From assembly GCF_019977335.1 (NCBI RefSeq), contig NZ_AP024653.1:2790001-2854000 (forward strand): a stretch of DNA of 64,000 nucleotides, written 5' to 3'. Positions 51,757 to 61,347 of this stretch are shown here, piece by piece. The stretch comes from Arthrobacter sp. NicSoilB4. Lineage in GTDB: Bacteria; Actinomycetota; Actinomycetes; Actinomycetales; Micrococcaceae. The notes below the pieces were generated by a model. It was not told where the DNA came from and ran no database searches. It saw only the letters and a program-made list of their open reading frames with translations. Numbering within the stretch: position 1 is the stretch's first letter; every line of letters begins with the position of its first letter. The position numbers were made by a program, and so were the translations under genes.

Positions 51757-52449
51757 TTACGGATGCGTTCCCCGGTCCGCGGGAACCGAGGCGTCGGTGG
51801 ATTCCGGGCTTAGCATCAGAATCGCGCCGGTGAGGAAGCACAGGGCCCCCACGAGGGTGCCGAGATTGGACAGTTCGGCGTTCCAGACGTCGCCGCTCGA
51901 CGGTATGACAAAGGCCGCGACAGCCGAGATGCCGAACGCAACAGAGCCTGCCACGTTGATCACGCCGATCTTCCACGTCCGGGGCCTGGGCCTGGGCCTG
52001 CCGGCGATGGTGCTGCGACCGGCATACCGCAAGGCGATACCGCTTGAGACAAGGAAGGCGGCTGAACCCAGGGCGTCGGGTCGCCACACCCGCTGCTCGG
52101 TCAGCTCCGCACTGAGATTGACCAGCAGCGCGTTCCCCGTGCTCCAGTTGAACCACAGCGTGCCGGCCAGTTGAATCGCGCTGGCGAGCCAGACAAGATT
52201 CCGCGGCGCCCATACCCACAACGAACGGCTCACGGCACCGGCGGCCGGGAGCGCGTCAACGGCTTCGCGGTACTGCAGGAAGGCCGCACAGGTGAAGAAC
52301 AGCGAACCGACGAAGAAGGTGACTCCACACAAGCGCAATCCCACGGCCTCGGCGTATAGCGGCACCGCTCCCAAGGCGAACAGACTCGAGCCAATGATGA
52401 ACAACCAGGCGATCCACCGGTCCCGTACGGTCGAACGGCCCGTGCTCAT
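51757..52449 (-). CDS. Multi-pass membrane protein, possibly YrhK-like
   Basis: 230 residues with about five or six membrane helices: WIAWLFIIGSSLFALGAVPLY, LCGVTFFVGSLFFTCAAFLQ, NLVWLASAIQLAGTLWFNW, ALGSAAFLVSSGIALRYAG, VAGSVAFGISAVAAFVI and LGTLVGALCFLTGAILML. The first pair (FIIGSSLFALG..., FFVGSLFFTCAAFLQ) reminds me of the YrhK-type two-helix domain, but I am not sure. ATG 52449 overlaps the clc stop (ATGA) and has GGAGGG 4 nt upstream, so it is firmly part of the clc-gadB operon. A role in acid resistance is inferred from that place only. Confidence 0.75.
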   Translation of the reverse strand: MSTGRSTVRDRWIAWLFIIGSSLFALGAVPLYAEAVGLRLCGVTFFVGSLFFTCAAFLQYREAVDALPAAGAVSRSLWVWAPRNLVWLASAIQLAGTLWFNWSTGNALLVNLSAELTEQRVWRPDALGSAAFLVSSGIALRYAGRSTIAGRPRPRPRTWKIGVINVAGSVAFGISAVAAFVIPSSGDVWNAELSNLGTLVGALCFLTGAILMLSPESTDASVPADRGTHP

Positions 52450-53816
52450 GTTGCCCTCCGGGGAGTCCGCTGGTGGACGCCGCCGGCGTCGTCGGGCCCC
52501 GCGGACGCCGTCGGGCCCGGGACCGGGAGCACATTGGTGATGACGAAGGCCACCGCAACAGCCACCACCACCTGGGGCGTGACGGCCACACCGTCGACTC
52601 CCAGGAGCAGCGTGGCCAGCAGCGTCGACGTCAACGGCAACCGCAGCATGGCTGCGCACATGGCTCCGATGCCCATGCCGATCGCCGCCGCGAGATTCAT
52701 TCCGGGCAACCCGCTCGCAGCAATGCCGAGCGCCGCACCGATGAACATCGACGGGAACACGGGACCACCACGGAATGCGCTCAGCGAGAGCCCGTAGACC
52801 AAGGTCTTACAAGCGATCAGCAGGACCAGCACAGCAAGCGAGTAGTTGGCGGCGTGTTCGACCAGCTCCGGAAGTGCGTCCTGCCCCGAGAACAGGACCT
52901 GCGTGAAGCTGTTCCCGGAGATCAACTGGTACGTCATAGCGGTGAGACCGATCAACAGGCCGAGCGCGGACGTCACCAACACCCGGTTCAAATGCACGAG
53001 CGGACGAAGTGACAGCGCGACCCGGCGGATCAACCATCCCAACAGCGCGCCGACCGCGCCCATGACCACCGCCCAGCCCAGCGTCGCCAACGTCGGCGGC
53101 TCCGCAGGCGGCACCACAGGCAGCGCCAGCGAGAAGCTGCCCAATCCGGTCCAGCCGTCCAAGCCGACGAACACCAGCGCCCCGACGCCAGAAGCGAGCA
53201 GCCCGGGCAGGGCCATCAGACTCAGCGTCATTCCCCCGATCCCGGCGGCCTCCATGATCAGGAATGCACCGAGCACGGGAGACCCGAGCAAGGTACTGAT
53301 CGCGGCAAAGCTGCCTGCCGACGCCATGATCGTGAGGGCCATCGGCGGCGCGTCCTTCTTCACCAGGTGCACCGCCAACGCCCCGAGGCCGCCGCCGATC
53401 GCGATCAGCGGCGCCTCAGGCCCGAGCACCGCACCCAGGCTGAGCGTGGCCAGCGCCGCGAGGAAGATGCCCACGAGCTCCCGCCCGTTCGGCGGACCGC
53501 CGCCCGTCTTGAACCCGAAAGCAGGTGAGTGGCCCCCGTTTCCCGGCAGATACCGGATGGTCAACGCCGTCAACAACCCACACAGCACCAACCACGGGAC
53601 CGGCCACCACGCAGGAGCAGGACCCCCCAGGACTTGATTCGGCAGCCCGTCGAAGATGTACCGCTGGATCGTGGCCACCAAAGCGAGAAAACCGTATGCA
53701 ATGGCCGAGATGGGAACGCCCAAGAGCGCCGCCAACACGAGCGCAGAGATGTACGGCTTGGAACGGATCACGGCGACCGGATCGATACGCGCGGGCGACG
53801 CTGCAGGCTCGCTCAT
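52446..53816 (-). CDS. ClC-type chloride channel / proton-chloride antiporter
   Basis: 456 residues with 10-12 membrane helices. The family selectivity segments are recognisable: GNGGHSPAFGF, LGAVLGPEAPLIAIGGGLGAL (Glu in GPEAP at the gate position of GREGP) and SFAAISTLLGSPVLGAFLIMEA. FRGGPVFPSMFIGAALG and MCAAMLRLPLTSTLLATLLL lie in the second half. Gate Glu suggests gated or coupled transport. In E. coli ClC antiporters support glutamate-dependent acid resistance, and here the gene shares an operon with gadB, which fits the same job. ATG 53816 is chosen over TTG 53825. A 30-codon ORF overlaps the start by ATGA. Confidence 0.92.
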   Translation of the reverse strand: MSEPAASPARIDPVAVIRSKPYISALVLAALLGVPISAIAYGFLALVATIQRYIFDGLPNQVLGGPAPAWWPVPWLVLCGLLTALTIRYLPGNGGHSPAFGFKTGGGPPNGRELVGIFLAALATLSLGAVLGPEAPLIAIGGGLGALAVHLVKKDAPPMALTIMASAGSFAAISTLLGSPVLGAFLIMEAAGIGGMTLSLMALPGLLASGVGALVFVGLDGWTGLGSFSLALPVVPPAEPPTLATLGWAVVMGAVGALLGWLIRRVALSLRPLVHLNRVLVTSALGLLIGLTAMTYQLISGNSFTQVLFSGQDALPELVEHAANYSLAVLVLLIACKTLVYGLSLSAFRGGPVFPSMFIGAALGIAASGLPGMNLAAAIGMGIGAMCAAMLRLPLTSTLLATLLLGVDGVAVTPQVVVAVAVAFVITNVLPVPGPTASAGPDDAGGVHQRTPRRAT

Positions 53817-53905
53817 GCCGGGCAACCCTGCGCGGCAGTGACGAATCGGGCCACCGGAGGCACTGACAGGACGGGCCCGGTTCGCCCGGCGTAGCAGTTG
53901 GGCAT
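53813..53905 (-). CDS. 30-residue upstream ORF coupled to clc (leader or small protein)
   Basis: Too short for ordinary gene finders. ATG 53905 has AAGGAG exactly 5 nt upstream, the best ribosome site in this neighbourhood. The peptide begins MPNCYAGRTG and ends TAAQGCPA, with two Cys and no membrane segment. Its TGA overlaps the clc ATG as ATGA, so ribosomes finishing here would be placed to start clc, whose own ribosome site is poor. I do not recognise the peptide. It may be a leader peptide controlling the operon or simply a coupling ORF. A chance ORF is the alternative, but spacing and overlap argue against that. Confidence 0.6.
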   Translation of the reverse strand: MPNCYAGRTGPVLSVPPVARFVTAAQGCPA

Positions 53906-53922
53906 CCCTACTCCTTCCGCTG

Positions 53923-53939
53923 GCCGTCCGCCGGACGGC
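53923..53939 (-). promoter_or_regulatory. Short GC hairpin just upstream of the leader ORF
   Basis: GCCGTCCG-C-CGGACGGC, 7 nt before the AAGGAG (53911-53916). If transcribed it would form a stem next to the ribosome site of the leader ORF. Confidence 0.4.
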
Positions 53940-54293
53940 GGCAGCATTCAGTGGGGTCTCACAGGGGACGGAAGCTGGTCAATCACTCGTTCGCCAAGCT
54001 AGCGGGTCCAGTCGGGGCAGTCATCACCCAATGCGGGTGAAAGAGAGAACCAGTCAGCGGATGTGGACCGGCCGGCGGGCTGGAGCGGGAACCCGACCCC
54101 AATCTGACGGACAAGAAATTCCCGGGCAATCCGACGCTGTCCTACGCACGCGGGCGCCGCTGCGGGTGGTCGATGAGATCCTGGATTGGCAGCCGCACTC
54201 CCCGTGCTCCAGAACATGCGGAACCACCTTGAAGAACTCAAGCGGCTCGGCATCGAAGCGATCGATTGAACTTCGCTGCCTTGACGCTTCGCG
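53940..54293. other. 354-bp intergenic region between the clc leader ORF and moeZ
   Basis: The promoter of the clc-gadB operon should lie here on the minus strand; TTGACC (53977-53982 complement) is a possible -35 without a good -10. From TTG 54186 to TGA 54267-54269 a plus-strand frame reads LAAALPVLQNMRNHLEELKRLG and on, like the helical C-terminus of a lost gene, but without a start. Nothing else is recognised. Confidence 0.4.
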
Positions 54294-55505
54294 TCAGTAG
54301 ACCGGCTTCCCGGGCTCAACGTCCCGCACCCAGGCCAGGATTCCGCCCTCTAGGTGGCTGACGCGTTCATAGCCCGCCGCCCGGGCGGCGGCGAGGACCG
54401 CCGCGGACCGGGTGCCGGCCTTGCAGTGGAACACGATGTCCATGTCCTGGGGCAGTTCGTGCCACGCTTCGCCGGCCAGGATTTGGCCTTGCGGAATCAG
54501 CACCGCCCCGTCGATCCGGACGATCTCGAATTCCCCTCTCTCGCGCACATCGACGAGGTGGAAGTCCTTGAGCCCGGCCGTGCGGGAGGCCAGCATCGTG
54601 GCCAGCTGCGTCGCCGTCACGGTATGTTCAGTGCCTGCCTCCGCTGCCGGGGTGATGCCGCAAAACGCCTCGTAGTCGGTCAGTTCCGTGATCCGCTCGG
54701 CCGCGGGATCACGGGACACCTTGATTTCGCGCCAGGTCCCGCCAAGGGCGTCGAAGAGTGCCACGCGTCCCAGGAGGGAACGCCCGACGCCGGTGATCAG
54801 CTTGACGGCCTCCGTCACCATGAGCGAACCCACCGCGGCGCACAACATCCCGAACACACCGCCTTCCCCGCAGGACGGCACGGAGCCAGCGGGCGGCGCC
54901 TCCGGGTACAGATCGCGGTACGTGGGGCCGTATTGCTCCCAGAAGACGCTGACCTGCCCGTCGAAGCGGAAGATCGAGCCCCAGACATAGGGCTTGCCGA
55001 GGATGGCTGCGGCGTCGTTCACGAGATAGCGCGTGGCGAAGTTGTCGGCGCCGTCGAGGATGAGGTCGTAGCCGGTGAAGAGTTCCAGGGCGTTCGAGGC
55101 GTCAAGGCGGACATTGTGGAGGCGGACCTCAACCAGCGGGTTCAGCGCGGCGATGGCGTCCCGGGCGGATTCGATCTTGGGCCGGCCCACGTCTGCGACG
55201 CCGTGGATCACCTGGCGCTGGAGGTTGCTCAGGTCCACGGTGTCGTCGTCGACGATGCCCAGGGTGCCCACCCCGGCGGCGGCCAGGTAGAGCAGCGCGG
55301 GTGAGCCCAGGCCGCCCGCGCCGATCACGAGGACCTTGGCGTTTTTCAGGCGGCGCTGCCCGATCGCCCCTATTTCCGGAATGATGAGGTGCCGGGAGTA
55401 GCGTTCGACTTCTTCCGGGCTCAATCCGTCCGCGGGCTCAACCAGCGGCCCGGGCGCCGTGTCCGGAGTTGCGGGGGCTGTTGCTGCGGTGAACTTGGAA
55501 GCCAT
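54294..55505 (-). CDS. moeZ: Sulfur-carrier adenylyltransferase/sulfurtransferase MoeZ (E1 + rhodanese)
   Basis: 403 residues. The E1-like domain (about 28-280) has VLVIGAGGLGSPALLYLAAAG for ATP, DDTVDLSNLQRQ, DGADNFATRYLVND and PSCGEGGVFGMLC. The C-terminal rhodanese domain (about 305-403) has its catalytic Cys in VFHCKAGTRSA. MoeZ-type proteins adenylate and sulfurate the C-terminal Gly-Gly of MoaD, CysO and ThiS-like carriers. TAGATT sits 5 nt before ATG 55505, so the mRNA is probably leaderless. It is divergent from the TetR gene, in the same order as mycobacterial Rv3206c-Rv3208, as I recall. Confidence 0.94.
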   Translation of the reverse strand: MASKFTAATAPATPDTAPGPLVEPADGLSPEEVERYSRHLIIPEIGAIGQRRLKNAKVLVIGAGGLGSPALLYLAAAGVGTLGIVDDDTVDLSNLQRQVIHGVADVGRPKIESARDAIAALNPLVEVRLHNVRLDASNALELFTGYDLILDGADNFATRYLVNDAAAILGKPYVWGSIFRFDGQVSVFWEQYGPTYRDLYPEAPPAGSVPSCGEGGVFGMLCAAVGSLMVTEAVKLITGVGRSLLGRVALFDALGGTWREIKVSRDPAAERITELTDYEAFCGITPAAEAGTEHTVTATQLATMLASRTAGLKDFHLVDVRERGEFEIVRIDGAVLIPQGQILAGEAWHELPQDMDIVFHCKAGTRSAAVLAAARAAGYERVSHLEGGILAWVRDVEPGKPVY

Positions 55506-55510
55506 ACTTC

Positions 55511-55516
55511 AATCTA
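55511..55516 (-). promoter_or_regulatory. Candidate -10 of leaderless moeZ
   Basis: TAGATT on the minus strand, 5 nt (GAAGT) before ATG 55505. Confidence 0.4.
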
Positions 55517-55589
55517 TGCCCGCAGATGCCGCCAGGTCATATTACCGCCACGTAAAGTGGACGTAACAGCAAGGGAAAGAAGGCCGACA

Positions 55590-56255
55590 GTGGTTCACCA
55601 GGCACCGGTTGAGCGGGGTCATGCGGGAAAGTCGCCGGACGCGCCGGCACGGGGCGGACAGCGGTCGGCGCGGCTGCCCCGCGATGAACGCCGGGCGCAG
55701 CTGCTCGCGGCGGCCCAGGAAGTCTTCGTCGCCAACGGCTACCACGGCGCCGCGATGGACGAAATCGCCGAGACCGCCCACGTCAGCAAGCCCGTGCTGT
55801 ACCAGCACTTCCCGTCCAAACGCGAGTTGTACATCGCCCTGCTGGACAGCCAGCTGAGCAAGCTGACGGAGCTGCTGCTGGGGGCCCTCAACTCCACCAC
55901 GGACAACGATGAGCGCGTCCAGGCGGTCATGCGGGCCTACTTCCGCTTCATCGCCAGTGACGACCAGGCCCACCGCCTGGTCTTCGAATCGGACCTCGTC
56001 AACGATCCCGACGTCAGCGCCCGGCTCGAAACGTTCAACAAGACTTTCGCCGACGCCGTCGCCCGGGTCATCGCCGAGGACACGAAGCTGCCCGAGTTGG
56101 AGGCCCAGCTGCTGGGCCGCGGACTCGCCGGGCTGGCGCATGTCAGTGCCCGGTACTGGCTGGAAACCGACGGCAATCTTGACCTCGATGTGGCCAGCGA
56201 CCTGATCTACCGTTTAGCTTGGCGCGGAATCTCACGCTTCCCCAAGGAAACCTAG
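55590..56255 (+). CDS. TetR/AcrR-family transcriptional regulator
   Basis: 221 residues from GTG 55590, with GAAGG 6 nt upstream. A disordered basic N-terminus (1-38) precedes the DNA-binding domain at about 39-90: RAQLLAAAQEVFVANGYHGA, then MDEIAETAHVSKPVLYQHFPSKRELY. The C-terminal ligand domain is all-helical, with no recognisable ligand motif. Its place beside DUF3107 and moeZ is conserved in actinobacteria (the Rv3208 equivalent), so it is probably core. Targets are unknown. The upstream open frame from 55389 lies in moeZ and is not used. Confidence 0.88.
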   Translation: MVHQAPVERGHAGKSPDAPARGGQRSARLPRDERRAQLLAAAQEVFVANGYHGAAMDEIAETAHVSKPVLYQHFPSKRELYIALLDSQLSKLTELLLGALNSTTDNDERVQAVMRAYFRFIASDDQAHRLVFESDLVNDPDVSARLETFNKTFADAVARVIAEDTKLPELEAQLLGRGLAGLAHVSARYWLETDGNLDLDVASDLIYRLAWRGISRFPKET

Positions 56256-56316
56256 ACTACAAATAGAGATGACGCTTTGATTTTTGTTGGACTTTGATTG
56301 GCTGGGAGGCCTTGCT

Positions 56317-56541
56317 GTGGAAGTAAAGATCGGCATTCAGAACATCGGCCGCGAAATTGTCCTTGAATCGGCCCAGGATGCCGACGCCGTGGCCAAGGTG
56401 GTTGGTGAGGCCATCGCCAAGGGCACGGAACTGCGCCTGACGGACGAAAAGGGCCGCCAGATCATCATTCCCGCAAACGTTCTGGGCTATGTTGAAATCG
56501 GCGCCGAGGAAGTACGCCGCGTCGGTTTCGGCGCGCTGTAG
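56317..56541 (+). CDS. DUF3107 family small protein (TB9.4-like)
   Basis: 74 residues from GTG 56317, with GGGAGG 7 nt upstream. VEVKIGIQNIGREIVLESAQ, EAIAKGTELRLTDEKGRQIIIPA and YVEIGAEEVRRVGFGAL are characteristic of DUF3107, a compact actinobacterial protein of unknown role (the mycobacterial member is Rv3208A). It lies 61 bp after the TetR gene in the same direction. The longer frame from 56284 has no start support. Confidence 0.85.
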   Translation: MEVKIGIQNIGREIVLESAQDADAVAKVVGEAIAKGTELRLTDEKGRQIIIPANVLGYVEIGAEEVRRVGFGAL

Positions 56542-56592
56542 GCACCACAGGCCGCTGCCGACCCCGTTACCAGATCCGCTAGGAGTCCAAAC

Positions 56593-56895
56593 ATGCTTTC
56601 CCTGATTGTGGTTGCGCTGGTGACAGTGGCCGCGGGCTTTGTGGTCTGGGCCAATGACAAACGGCATGCCAAGTACGGCATCGCGGTCCCGGCAGGGGTA
56701 TCGCTGACCGCCGGGATGGTGAGCTGGACCATCTTCGTCGCCGCCGGGCTGGGTTACCAACCCGGGCTGACCTGGATTCCGTGGGTGCTGCCCATGGTCC
56801 TGGGCGCCGCCGCCGCCGTGGCAGCCGTGCTCTACCTGGGCAGGACCCGCACCAGCCGCGACACTGCCCGGCTCACCGCCATCCTGCGCTACTAG
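56593..56895 (+). CDS. Small three-helix membrane protein
   Basis: 100 residues from ATG 56593; AGGAG lies 8 nt upstream. Three hydrophobic segments: MLSLIVVALVTVAAGFVVWA, YGIAVPAGVSLTAGMVSWTI and WIPWVLPMVLGAAAAVAAVL, then a basic tail RTRTSRDTARLTAILRY. I do not recognise a family. It follows DUF3107 by 51 bp and probably shares its transcript. Confidence 0.7.
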   Translation: MLSLIVVALVTVAAGFVVWANDKRHAKYGIAVPAGVSLTAGMVSWTIFVAAGLGYQPGLTWIPWVLPMVLGAAAAVAAVLYLGRTRTSRDTARLTAILRY

Positions 56896-56920
56896 CCGTT
56901 CGCCGGCAGCAGCCCGGCCT

Positions 56921-56954
56921 CCGTGACCACCGCCCACCCGGGTGGTGGTCACGG
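56921..56954. terminator. Hairpin between convergent small membrane protein and PCD-like genes
   Basis: Perfect 11-bp arms (56921-56931 and 56944-56954) with a 12-nt loop; TTCGTT follows on the plus side. Confidence 0.6.
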
Positions 56955-56998
56955 TTCGTTAAGGCCCGCCCCAGGTTCCTCCAGCCCGCGACCTGGGC

Positions 56999-57328
56999 TT
57001 ACAGCGGCGGAGGCTCCGCGACAGCGCCGATCCGGGCAGCGGCCGCGCTGGCGGCCGCCGCGGCCGCGACATCCCGCCGCGTGACTTTGCCCCCGGCGTC
57101 GTGCGAGCTGTACCGCAGGGAGACCTTCCTGTACCGCCATTCCAGGTCCGGATGGTGGTTCTGTTCTTCGGCGATGCGTCCGACGGCGGCAATCAGGTCC
57201 AGCGCCGCGGCCGCAGACGGCGCCTTGTAGACGGTGACCAGACCGCCGAGCCGGTACGTCCAGTCCGGCAGCCCGGCGAGGGCCGCGTCGACCTGGCTCT
57301 CGTCGAGGACGTCCTCTGTGCCTGCCAT
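56999..57328 (-). CDS. Pterin-4a-carbinolamine dehydratase-like protein
   Basis: 109 residues. The PCD/DCoH signature is clear: AEEQNHHPDLEWRYRKVSLRYSSHDAGGKVTRRD in part, with the His pair NHHP and the following aromatic strand. The family dehydrates 4a-hydroxytetrahydrobiopterin after aromatic amino-acid hydroxylases; many bacterial members lack such a partner and may serve in pterin or molybdopterin metabolism. AAGGAG lies 6 nt before ATG 57328. It starts 25 bp after thiG, so it is likely the last gene of the thiO-thiS-thiG operon. The C-terminus is Ala-rich. Confidence 0.87.
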   Translation of the reverse strand: MAGTEDVLDESQVDAALAGLPDWTYRLGGLVTVYKAPSAAAALDLIAAVGRIAEEQNHHPDLEWRYRKVSLRYSSHDAGGKVTRRDVAAAAAASAAAARIGAVAEPPPL

Positions 57329-57353
57329 AACGGGCTCCTTTGCTGCGAAGGGC

Positions 57354-59811
<2,458 letters not shown>

Positions 59812-59821
59812 GAAGGATTCC

Positions 59822-59930
59822 TTCCCTACGCCGGTACTAACCGGATCAGGTCAAGCGGTCGGCTCTGACGCCCTCTCAGCCTGCCGGCGCCGGACGCTGG
59901 TGGCGTCGTCGGCGGCGGGCTCCCGCGGTA
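59822..59930 (-). promoter_or_regulatory. TPP riboswitch (THI element) controlling thiO-thiS-thiG
   Basis: On the minus strand all the THI-box landmarks occur in order: CGCGGGAGCCC (59920s), CTGAGAG (59873-59879), ACCTGATCCGG (59841-59851) and GCGTAGGGA (59823-59831). The thiO ribosome site follows at once and is self-complementary, so translational control by thiamine pyrophosphate is likely. No such element stands before the divergent thiE. Confidence 0.94.
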
Positions 59931-59950
59931 TTGGCCCAGTTTAGAGGAAC

Positions 59951-59956
59951 TAGGCT
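59951..59956 (+). promoter_or_regulatory. Candidate -10 of leaderless thiE
   Basis: TAGGCT, 6 nt, then ATG 59963. Confidence 0.4.
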
Positions 59957-59962
59957 GGAGGC

Positions 59963-60625
59963 ATGAGCCAGGATGCCGCCCACACCACCGCCCGCCTGTA
60001 CCTTTGCACCGATGCCCGGCAGGGCCGCGGCGACTTTGCGGACTTCGTGGATGAGGCCTTTGCCGGCGGCGTCGACATCATTCAGCTGCGCGACAAGTCG
60101 CTGGAGGCGGCCGAGGAACTGGAACTGCTGGAGGTCCTGCACCAGGCAGCCCGCCGCCACAACCGCCTGTGGGCCGTCAACGACCGGGCGGACCTCGCCT
60201 CGCTCTCGGGGGCCCCGGTATTCCATATCGGGCAGAAGGACATCCCCACGGGCGCCGCCAGGGATTTCCTGGGCCAGGACACCGCCCTCGGGCTGTCCAC
60301 CCACAGCCCGGAGCAGGTGGATGCGGCCATTGCCTCCTCGGCCGGCCGCAACGGCCTGGACTACTTCTGCGTCGGGCCGGTGTGGGCCACCCCCACCAAG
60401 CCGGGCCGCGCCGCCGTCGGACTCGAGCTGGTGCGCTACGCTGCGGACGCGGCAGCCGGCGGGGTGCCGTGGTTCGCCATTGGCGGCATTGACCTCGAAA
60501 ATGTGGAACAGGTGGTGGAGGCCGGCGCCCGCAGGATCGTGGTGGTCCGTGCCATCACCGAAGCCGACGATCCCGCCGGTGCCGCCCGGGCTCTGCTCGC
60601 CGCACTCGACGCCGCCGGGAACTGA
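59963..60625 (+). CDS. thiE: Thiamine-phosphate synthase
   Basis: 220 residues of a TIM-barrel enzyme that joins HMP-pyrophosphate and thiazole phosphate to thiamine phosphate. Motifs: [71 protein letters not shown] and [14 protein letters not shown]. It is divergent from the thiO operon and seems to have a leaderless promoter rather than the riboswitch. It ends 9 bp from the convergent ferritin-like gene. thiC, thiD and thiL are not in the window. Confidence 0.94.
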   Translation: MSQDAAHTTARLYLCTDARQGRGDFADFVDEAFAGGVDIIQLRDKSLEAAEELELLEVLHQAARRHNRLWAVNDRADLASLSGAPVFHIGQKDIPTGAARDFLGQDTALGLSTHSPEQVDAAIASSAGRNGLDYFCVGPVWATPTKPGRAAVGLELVRYAADAAAGGVPWFAIGGIDLENVEQVVEAGARRIVVVRAITEADDPAGAARALLAALDAAGN

Positions 60626-60634
60626 GCGGGCAGT

Positions 60635-61306
60635 TCAGCCGGCCAGGCCGAGCTGTTTCATCCGGCGCGAGTGGTTGGCTGCCAGCTCCGCCATGAGCCT
60701 GCGGACCAGTTCCTTGGACCTGTCCTCGTCAGCGTCGACCAGGCCGCCGATGAACGCGTGCTCGAAGCTCACCCGCTGCGCCTGGGTCAGGGCTTCGCCG
60801 AGAAGGCGCCTGGCCCACAGCGCCAGCCGTGACGCCAGCCGCGGGTCATCCGCGAGGGCGGACTTGAGCCGTTCCCGCAGCACGGCGGTGGCCTCCTCAT
60901 CGGCCTGGATCTGCTCGACCAGGGCCCGGGTCCCGGCGTCGACGTACCGCGAAATGGCCCGGTAGAAATCGGCGGAGACAGTGTCGATCACATACGCCTT
61001 CATGAGCGATTCGTACCAGTCCGCCGGGCGGGTGCGTTCGTGGAAATGGTCCACGGACGGCTGGAACGGCAGCATGGCAGCCTCCGTGTCCAGACCCATG
61101 GCTTCGAGTTTGGCGCTGACCAGTTCGTAGTGCTGGAACTCGATCACGGCGATCCGGCCCAGCACCGCGCGGTCGTGCAGCGACGGTGAATACCGGGCAT
61201 CGGAGGAGAGCCGTTCGAAGGCGGACAGCTCGCCGTAGGCCATCACGCCGAGCAGATCCATCAGAAAGCTGTTGTAGCGGGCAGGATCAGCCGGGGATGT
61301 GCTCAT
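60635..61306 (-). CDS. Ferritin-like fold protein
   Basis: 223 residues, nearly all helix, with ferritin-type Glu and His motifs spaced over four helices: GVMAYGELSAFERLSSDA, AVIEFQHYELVSAKLEAMG (ExxH), VIDTVSADFYRAISRY and LVEQIQADEEATAVL. The first half resembles the tRNA-hydroxylase (MiaE-like) and ferritin-like families. A two-metal site is plausible, but the reaction is unknown. TAGTCT on the minus strand lies 6 nt before ATG 61306, suggesting leaderless expression. It corresponds in order to mycobacterial Rv3210c, as I recall, and is divergent from the RNB gene. Confidence 0.82.
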   Translation of the reverse strand: MSTSPADPARYNSFLMDLLGVMAYGELSAFERLSSDARYSPSLHDRAVLGRIAVIEFQHYELVSAKLEAMGLDTEAAMLPFQPSVDHFHERTRPADWYESLMKAYVIDTVSADFYRAISRYVDAGTRALVEQIQADEEATAVLRERLKSALADDPRLASRLALWARRLLGEALTQAQRVSFEHAFIGGLVDADEDRSKELVRRLMAELAANHSRRMKQLGLAG

Positions 61307-61312
61307 GATCCA

Positions 61313-61340
61313 AGACTAATGGCGCAAATCGAGCTAATCT
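61313..61340. promoter_or_regulatory. Two face-to-face leaderless promoters (ferritin-like / RNB)
   Basis: AGACTA (61313-61318) is TAGTCT on the minus strand, 6 nt from ATG 61306. TAATCT (61335-61340) on the plus strand lies 7 nt from GTG 61348. The -10 hexamers are only 16 bp apart, so the two polymerases cannot bind at once. Confidence 0.45.
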
Positions 61341-61347
61341 GATTTTC

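Noticed and set aside
53817..54293. Insertion-sequence or integration remnant
   Set aside because: No terminal inverted repeats, target duplications or transposase fragments are visible in this gap.
59931..59962. Second TPP riboswitch before thiE
   Set aside because: The THI-box elements read only on the minus strand towards thiO; only about 30 nt of non-riboswitch sequence lie before thiE.
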